A DNA stretch of 64,000 nt from Lachnospiraceae bacterium (GTDB lineage: Bacteria; Bacillota; Clostridia; Lachnospirales; Lachnospiraceae): contig SVDM01000002.1 in assembly GCA_015058015.1 (NCBI GenBank), forward strand, positions 31,827 to 95,826, in the 5' to 3' direction. Position numbers and translations under genes: made by a program. The notes under the pieces were generated by a model. That model was not told where the DNA came from and made no database searches. It was given only the letters and a program-made list of their open reading frames with translations. Position 1 is the stretch's first letter. The number at the start of each line of letters is the position of its first letter. This document shows positions 59,623-64,000 of the stretch, piece by piece.

Positions 59623-59637
59623 CTTTCTTAACTCCTT

Positions 59638-59669
59638 GCAAAATTTAAAGCCCCGAATTACTTCGGGGC
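59638..59669 (-). terminator. Second terminator of the rib riboswitch expression platform
   Basis: Minus strand: GCCCCGAA (59669-59662) pairs with TTCGGGGC (59657-59650), loop GTAA, then TTTAAATTTT. It lies 28 bases before the ribD start. Confidence 0.8.
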
Positions 59670-59690
59670 CTTATATCCAATCCGTATTTG

Positions 59691-59724
59691 CAAAAAAGCT
59701 CTGAGACAAAACCGTCTCAGAGCT
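59691..59724 (-). terminator. First terminator of the rib riboswitch expression platform
   Basis: Minus strand: AGCTCTGAGAC (59724-59714) pairs perfectly with GTCTCAGAGCT (59707-59697), then TTTTTT. It lies directly after the FMN aptamer. Confidence 0.93.
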
Positions 59725-59747
59725 CATATAAACACAATACAAACTAC

Positions 59748-59855
59748 ATCTTCTTTCATCCAGACTATACTGTCGGCTTCGGAATCACACCGAATCATGC
59801 CTTGCGGCTCGTGGGCTATACCACCGGTAGGGACTTGCACCCTGCCCTGAAGACT
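59748..59855 (-). promoter_or_regulatory. FMN riboswitch (RFN element)
   Basis: Minus strand shows the conserved aptamer blocks in order: TCTTCAGGGCAGGGTG, CCCTACCGGTGG, AGCCCACGAGCC, GATTCGGTG, GATTCCGAAGCCGACAG and AGTCTGGATGAAAGAAGA. FMN binding would favour the terminators at 59691-59724 and 59638-59669 and shut off ribD-ribE-ribBA-ribH. Confidence 0.97.
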
Positions 59856-59873
59856 ATTATTCAACTAAAGGGA

Positions 59874-59902
59874 TGGTAACACATTTACACAGTTTGGGTC
59901 AA
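59874..59902 (-). promoter_or_regulatory. Possible promoter of the rib operon
   Basis: Minus strand: TTGACC at 59902-59897, 17-base spacer, TTACCA at 59879-59874. The -35 is good and the -10 weak; it overlaps the hslO stop codon and directly precedes the riboswitch. Confidence 0.5.
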
Positions 59903-60777
59903 TGATTATTTTTAAGAATTTTCTTTAACTCATCTACTCCGAAGGTGTAGTCGGAATTACAGAAATGACACTCCACATTAATAGGCTTACCATCGTCAAT
60001 CATCTCCTGAATATCACTTTTATCAATACTGTAGAGCACCTTCTCCACTCTCTCCTTCGAGCAGTTGCACTCAAAACGGGTATCAATCTTATCGGTTATC
60101 TCGATGCCAAAATCACCTAAGAGTTTCTCCATAATATCCTCAGGGCTTAACCCGGCATCCAGCATGGAAGTAACGGAATCTACTTTCCCCAGTTTTTCTT
60201 CCAACGCATCAATTATTTTATCATCTGTAAAAGGCATAAGCTGGATGATAAATCCCCCTGCCTGCTTTACGGTATTGTTCTTATTCATAAGAACTCCAAG
60301 TCCCACGGATGAAGGCACCTGCTCGGAGTTAGCGAAATAATAGGTAAGGTCGTCCCCTATCTCCGATGTCTGTAAGGCGGTCTGTCCCACGTAAGGCTCT
60401 TTAAGTCCCATATCCTTGATGACATTTAAGAAACCGGAACCTATGGCTCCTCCAACGTCTAGCTTTCCCTTTGAATTGGCTGGAATAAGAACCTCCGGAT
60501 TAATGGGATAACCCTTCACTCTTCCGCCGGAATCCGCAGTAACAGTAAGGCCTCCAATGGGACCGTCACCCTTTATCTGCAGGGTAAGCACATCGTCATC
60601 ACCCTTCATCATAACGCCCATCATGGCCCCGGCCGTAAGAAGTCGTCCAAGCGCAGCCGTAGCTACAGGGCTGGTGTTATGGGCCTTCCTTGCATATTCC
60701 ACCAAGTCTTTTGTGGTTGCAGCGAAGAATCTAATGGAGGATTCCGCTGCTATTCCTCTAATTATATAATCAGACAT
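59899..60777 (-). CDS. hslO: Redox-regulated chaperone Hsp33
   Basis: 292 residues, normal length. The N-terminal domain has ARKAHNTSPVATAALGRLLTAGAMMG (about 29-54) and the KGDGPIGGLTV motif near 69. The C-terminal zinc switch has the four cysteines CxC and CxxC (RFECNCSKERVE and NVECHFCNSDYTF). Oxidation releases zinc and activates the holdase. It follows a methyltransferase gene by 3 bases. Its 3' end overlaps the -35 of the rib promoter. Confidence 0.96.
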   Translation of the reverse strand: MSDYIIRGIAAESSIRFFAATTKDLVEYARKAHNTSPVATAALGRLLTAGAMMGVMMKGDDDVLTLQIKGDGPIGGLTVTADSGGRVKGYPINPEVLIPANSKGKLDVGGAIGSGFLNVIKDMGLKEPYVGQTALQTSEIGDDLTYYFANSEQVPSSVGLGVLMNKNNTVKQAGGFIIQLMPFTDDKIIDALEEKLGKVDSVTSMLDAGLSPEDIMEKLLGDFGIEITDKIDTRFECNCSKERVEKVLYSIDKSDIQEMIDDGKPINVECHFCNSDYTFGVDELKKILKNNH

Positions 60778-60780
60778 AAT

Positions 60781-61536
60781 CTAACCTTCCTTACCTGATT
60801 CTTTGCAGACAAAACAGACTCTCTCGCTTTTTCTTCCCGGCTCTTCCCCGGTGAATCCATCATAGGTATCAAGCAAGACAAGACCCGCTTCTGCTATCAA
60901 ATCTTTTATTCTGTCAAGGTCATAAGACCTTTGCAAATGACACTCCTCATATCTTTCGAATATATCGTCCTCTCTTATGAAAAGGGTTAAATCGTATTCA
61001 TTGATACGGGTTTTGGTATCATAGAAATTCTCCCAGATAAAAGCGGCATCCTCTCTGCTTTCCGCGAAGGTGTTGTTCGCTAATATCTTCTTGTACTTAT
61101 ATGGGGTATTCATATCAAATATGAAGATGCCCTCCGGATCCAGATAGTTATTCACAAGTTTAAAGACTTCAAGCAGGTCTTCCTCTTCTGTAATATAATT
61201 AAGGGAATCACATACTGATACGATTGCTGCAACAGTACCGTAGAGTTCGAATTCCCGCATGTCCTGACAAAGATAGAGGATATCCGCATCCCCTCTTTTA
61301 TCTATAGCAATATCCAGCATGTCCGGAGACATATCAATGCCAATCATGTCAAAGCCCTTATCGCTTAAGGCCTTGGTAAGACGACCGGTTCCGCAACCCA
61401 AATCGGCTACAATTCCCTTATCTATCCCATGTTCTTTTAATATTTCCACGATACGATGACACCAATCCTCGTAAGGAATGTTATCCATAAACATATCATA
61501 GACTCTTGCAAAACTTCCGTATTGTGACATCTCCAC
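60781..61536 (-). CDS. Class I SAM-dependent methyltransferase
   Basis: 251 residues. The SAM-binding motif I VADLGCGTGRLTKALSDKGFD is near residue 42-62, with motif II around MIGIDMSPDMLDIA. The remainder resembles small-molecule methyltransferases of Firmicutes with unknown substrates. It begins after GGGGGTGTGG and stops 3 bases before hslO, suggesting an operon. No specific function is assigned. Confidence 0.85.
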   Translation of the reverse strand: MEMSQYGSFARVYDMFMDNIPYEDWCHRIVEILKEHGIDKGIVADLGCGTGRLTKALSDKGFDMIGIDMSPDMLDIAIDKRGDADILYLCQDMREFELYGTVAAIVSVCDSLNYITEEEDLLEVFKLVNNYLDPEGIFIFDMNTPYKYKKILANNTFAESREDAAFIWENFYDTKTRINEYDLTLFIREDDIFERYEECHLQRSYDLDRIKDLIAEAGLVLLDTYDGFTGEEPGRKSERVCFVCKESGKEG

Positions 61537-61582
61537 ACCCCCTCATACACAGAAATTATTGTAGTATAACTAACCCTTTACG

Positions 61583-61622
61583 TCAACAAAGCCTGCGGAA
61601 GTCTTGCCGACTCCGCAGGCTT
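61583..61622 (-). terminator. Intrinsic terminator after the anion transporter gene
   Basis: Minus strand: AGCCTGCGGAGTC pairs with GACTTCCGCAGGCT with a single bulged base, then TTTGTTG. It lies 14 bases past the stop. Confidence 0.85.
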
Positions 61623-61635
61623 AAAATATCAATTA

Positions 61636-63033
61636 TTATACAATTCCCAAAAGCGCAACTCCCTCAGGAATAAGTAGGGCCACAAGCACCGCTACCACAA
61701 TGGATATGGGGATTCCTCCCTTAATCATATCGCCGAAACTGTAATAACCGAACTTGTAGGTAAACATGGGCACCGCGTCTGTAGGTAAGACAAATGTCAC
61801 CGCTGACCAGAAGGATACCAGTATGGCCGCTGCCACCGGGTTGACTCCCGCCATAACAGCAAGGTCTACAATAGGAACAACCGCAAGTCCTGCCACCGCC
61901 GGTCCTGAAGGACATAATACATGGAGGAAGCAAACCAGGAAAGATATAAGTATAAATACTAGAATCTGTGACCATCCTGCCGCTCCGGATAAAACGGTTT
62001 TAATAAGCCAGGATGCTCCGCCCGTTGCAAGAGCTGCATCAGCTAACGCTCCTACGGAACCAACCATAAAGGATGCGTCCCATCCGCCCTTGTCAGAATA
62101 ATCCTGCCATGTAAGAACATCGATACCCGGGAACATGAAAAGACAGGTTCCCATAAGGGCTACACAAGTTGTATTAAGCATTGGAATCCATGATGAAGCA
62201 ATCCATGCCACAAACATCAAACCAACAACAACTAAAGTCTTAATCTCTTTTGCTGTAAGAGGCCCATTACCGTGAACCATCTCTTCTGCCTTCTTTAACG
62301 CCTCTTCTCCCAAAGGCTCAGGCTTATGAACAAAAGAAATCCACAATGCAACAAGGATAGTAATAAAGAATCCTATCGGGTATCCCTGAATAAGCCATTG
62401 CAGGAATGTAACCGGATGGCCGATTTGTGCCAGATAGTTCATTGCAATAATATTGGTTGGTCCCCCGGCCGGAGTCATATAACCTCCGATAACAGATCCC
62501 GCAGGAATGGCTATCATAAGACATTTACCAAGTTTTGATGTGCCGGGTTTTGGATCACCATTGGCTTTGAGAACAGCTATGCCAAGTGATGCGAATAAAG
62601 CACATGTGGGAATATTGGACATGATAGATGATAGCAAGGCTGTTCCACAGGCAAAACCTATAATAAGTTTCCTGGGTGAACTCTTAGCCCATTTCATAAT
62701 TGCTCCCGCAATTCGTGTAGGAATGGTGGTGGCTGCCATTGCCGTTGTAATAGACATGGTACCTACCATAAAGAAGAATACGGAACCTCCGAATCCTTTG
62801 AACATATCGTTAGGAGTAAGTACTCCCATGAAAACAAGCAGCGTTGCCATAAATATACCGACAATCGCCATATTCATTGCCTCTCCTATCCAGAGAACAA
62901 GAGCTGCAAGAATAATTCCGAATGATTGCATACCCGGTCTTGACAGGCCTTCCGGCAAAGGAAGAACGCAAGACAAGATAATCAGTGCTGCGGCAATAAT
63001 CAGCAGCACCACCTTTTTGGTGTCTTTAGACAT
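61636..63033 (-). CDS. DASS/SLC13-type sodium:anion symporter
   Basis: 465 residues from ATG 63033, the first Met after an AAGGAG; an upstream ATG at 63069 has no binding site. About twelve membrane segments. The DASS sodium and substrate motifs appear as SNIPTCALFASLG near 140 and TPAGGPTNIIAMNYLAQIG near 190-208; the second repeat has PSGPAVAGLAVVPIVDLAV and WSAVTFVLPTDAVPMFTY near 415-432. It probably imports dicarboxylates, citrate or sulfate-like anions; which one is not evident. TTGACA at about 63180 may be its promoter -35. Confidence 0.88.
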   Translation of the reverse strand: MSKDTKKVVLLIIAAALIILSCVLPLPEGLSRPGMQSFGIILAALVLWIGEAMNMAIVGIFMATLLVFMGVLTPNDMFKGFGGSVFFFMVGTMSITTAMAATTIPTRIAGAIMKWAKSSPRKLIIGFACGTALLSSIMSNIPTCALFASLGIAVLKANGDPKPGTSKLGKCLMIAIPAGSVIGGYMTPAGGPTNIIAMNYLAQIGHPVTFLQWLIQGYPIGFFITILVALWISFVHKPEPLGEEALKKAEEMVHGNGPLTAKEIKTLVVVGLMFVAWIASSWIPMLNTTCVALMGTCLFMFPGIDVLTWQDYSDKGGWDASFMVGSVGALADAALATGGASWLIKTVLSGAAGWSQILVFILISFLVCFLHVLCPSGPAVAGLAVVPIVDLAVMAGVNPVAAAILVSFWSAVTFVLPTDAVPMFTYKFGYYSFGDMIKGGIPISIVVAVLVALLIPEGVALLGIV

Positions 63034-63233
63034 ACTTTTTTCTAGCTCCTTTCCAATAACAATATACATGCAGGCTTGTGGTTTAGAGGAGACTAAAGCG
63101 CTTCCCCTTTTAAGCTTTTATCAGTCCCTCAAAGCTTTTAAAAACTTAGCCTCAAATAAAATTATAAAAGGAAGGTGTCAAATATTACATACAGCAAATT
63201 GTAGTAATAGAAGAATATGTAATTCTACAAAAT

Positions 63234-63264
63234 GAAAAAAAGGGGGTCGGTTTAAGCCGACCCC
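63234..63264 (-). terminator. Intrinsic terminator after greA
   Basis: Minus strand: GGGGTCGG (63264-63257) pairs with CCGACCCC (63250-63243), loop CTTAAA, then C and TTTTTTT. Confidence 0.92.
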
Positions 63265-63269
63265 GGGGG

Positions 63270-63773
63270 TTAAAATCTTCTTATTTCATCATCTTCATCC
63301 TCGGAAGTATTCTCAATCTTCCGAATCTCCACAAAGTAACTGTAATTATCGTTTACTTTAACAAGTACACGGTCCCCTACTTTGTGTCCCATCAAAGCCT
63401 TGCCCAAAGGAGAATCAATGCTTATCTTATCCTTTAGGGAATTGCTTCTTATGGTAGTCATAATCTTATACGTCTCCTCCACATCATCTTCTTCGATGTA
63501 GATAGTGACGGTATTGTTAAGACCCACCTCATCCGCCTTGGAATCATCGGAAATAATCTTGGCGGTCTTTATCATCTTCTCAAGATATCTGATTCGACTC
63601 TCGTTCTGGTTCTTGTCCTTCTTGGCGGCGTGATACTCAAAATTCTCACTCAAATCACCATGGGCTCTGGCTTCCTTAACCGCTTCAAGGGCATTCTTCC
63701 TAACCACCAGTTTGCGGTATTCAATCTCCGCTTCCATCTTCTCGATATCCTGTTTGGTTAATTCGTCGTACAT
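63270..63773 (-). CDS. greA: Transcription elongation factor GreA/GreB family
   Basis: 167 residues. An N-terminal coiled coil (about 5-80) carries the tip acidic residues in ARAHGDLSENFEYHAAK near 36-52. The FKBP-like C-terminal domain shows DSPLGKALMGHKVGDRVLV near 120-138. It rescues backtracked RNA polymerase by stimulating RNA cleavage. It extends a few residues past the usual 158 with an acidic Glu-Asp tail. It follows an unknown gene (63799-64000) by 25 bases, with a weak ribosome binding site. Confidence 0.93.
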   Translation of the reverse strand: MYDELTKQDIEKMEAEIEYRKLVVRKNALEAVKEARAHGDLSENFEYHAAKKDKNQNESRIRYLEKMIKTAKIISDDSKADEVGLNNTVTIYIEEDDVEETYKIMTTIRSNSLKDKISIDSPLGKALMGHKVGDRVLVKVNDNYSYFVEIRKIENTSEDEDDEIRRF

Positions 63774-63798
63774 ATTGCTGATTCTGCCTTAATATAAA

Positions 63799-64000
63799 TT
63801 AATCTGTATAGTTATCAAAATATCCCTGAACAAGAATAATAGGTGTACCCTTGTCTCCGGATCCGCTGGTCAAGTCGCAGAGAGAACCGATAAGGTCTGT
63901 AAGCTGACGGGGAGTTGTACCCTGAGAAGCCATATTACCTACAAGATTGGACTCCTTACTCTTGATACTCTTAGATATAGCATCCTTTAATTCATCACCG
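63799..64000 (-). CDS. C-terminal part of an unknown protein (cut by window edge)
   Basis: An open minus-strand frame enters from the right edge and ends in TAA at 63799, giving at least 66 residues: a Lys/Ser-rich helix (GDELKDAISKSIKSKES), then NLVGNMASQG, a TPRQLTDLIGSL helix and the ending ILVQGYFDNYTD. No motif is recognised. It ends 25 bases before greA on the same strand and probably shares its transcript. Confidence 0.6.
   Translation of the reverse strand, partial: GDELKDAISKSIKSKESNLVGNMASQGTTPRQLTDLIGSLCDLTSGSGDKGTPIILVQGYFDNYTD

Noticed and set aside
63034..63233. Short AAAAGCTT repeats upstream of the SLC13-type gene as an operator
   Set aside because: Only two AT-rich copies at irregular spacing, not palindromic in a convincing way.

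Overview
The window looks like a chromosomal segment of an anaerobic, low-to-mid GC Firmicute, most likely a Lachnospiraceae (Clostridia). This is inferred from gene content: a SCIFF peptide with its radical SAM maturase, a glycyl radical enzyme with a ferredoxin-type activase, an [FeFe]-hydrogenase-like sensor, a membrane pyrophosphatase, iorAB-paaK, GGAGG ribosome binding sites and sigma-A type promoters. No phage, IS element, CRISPR array or integrase was seen. Nearly all genes lie on the minus strand; plus-strand exceptions are a tRNA, the activase/peptidase pair, a symporter and an acetyltransferase. The longest stretch without a protein gene is about 310 bases, and it holds the tRNA.

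Layout. 1-3044: the rimP-nusA-ylxR-ylxQ-infB operon, with infB running off the left edge. 3041-8264: a hydrogenase-like chemoreceptor, then glgB-galE. 8291-9638: tRNA-Glu and a UroD-family corrinoid methyltransferase homologue. 9674-12229: a lipoprotein/PrsW/membrane-protein operon. 12284-13657: infC-rpmI-rplT, with an ATT start codon and a leader hairpin. 13661-23388: scfA-scfB-secDF-recJ-parE-parC, read right to left. 23459-29103: a lipid kinase, a glycyl radical enzyme followed by two tandem mini-ORFs, and its divergent activase with a C39-like peptidase. 29062-33752: cbiZ-glf-GT2-CNNM. 33776-39448: hppA and ilvB-ilvN-ilvE. 39499-41133: P1 peptidase-folA. 41102-45177: an MMPL/RND exporter with a heptad-repeat lipoprotein. 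45239-49978: iorA-iorB-paaK-ACT-tetR. 50008-53212: two paralogous lipoproteins and a divergent sodium:solute symporter. 53232-53877: queT with a preQ1-type riboswitch. 53982-56111: a GNAT protein and an SLC1-type symporter fused to a GHKL-like domain. 56163-59902: ribD-ribE-ribBA-ribH under an FMN riboswitch. 59899-64000: hslO, a methyltransferase, an SLC13-type transporter, greA and a partial unknown gene.

Connections. The ior-paaK operon, its ACT protein and possibly the glycyl radical enzyme point to fermentation of aromatic amino acids through aryl pyruvates and arylacetates. A shared 10-bp palindrome, ACTTTAAAGT, just downstream of the promoters of iorA and of the symporter at 51648 suggests that one regulator links the pathway to uptake. 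CbiZ and the UroD-type protein point to corrinoid salvage and corrinoid-dependent methyl transfer.

The items most worth a second look are: the duplicated mini-ORF element after the glycyl radical enzyme; the Asp in place of Glu in that enzyme's active-site motif; the hydrogenase-chemoreceptor fusion; the GHKL-symporter fusion; the ACTTTAAAGT operator pair; and the low-complexity tails of NusA and IF-2. All functional statements rest on reading motifs by eye; no database search was possible.
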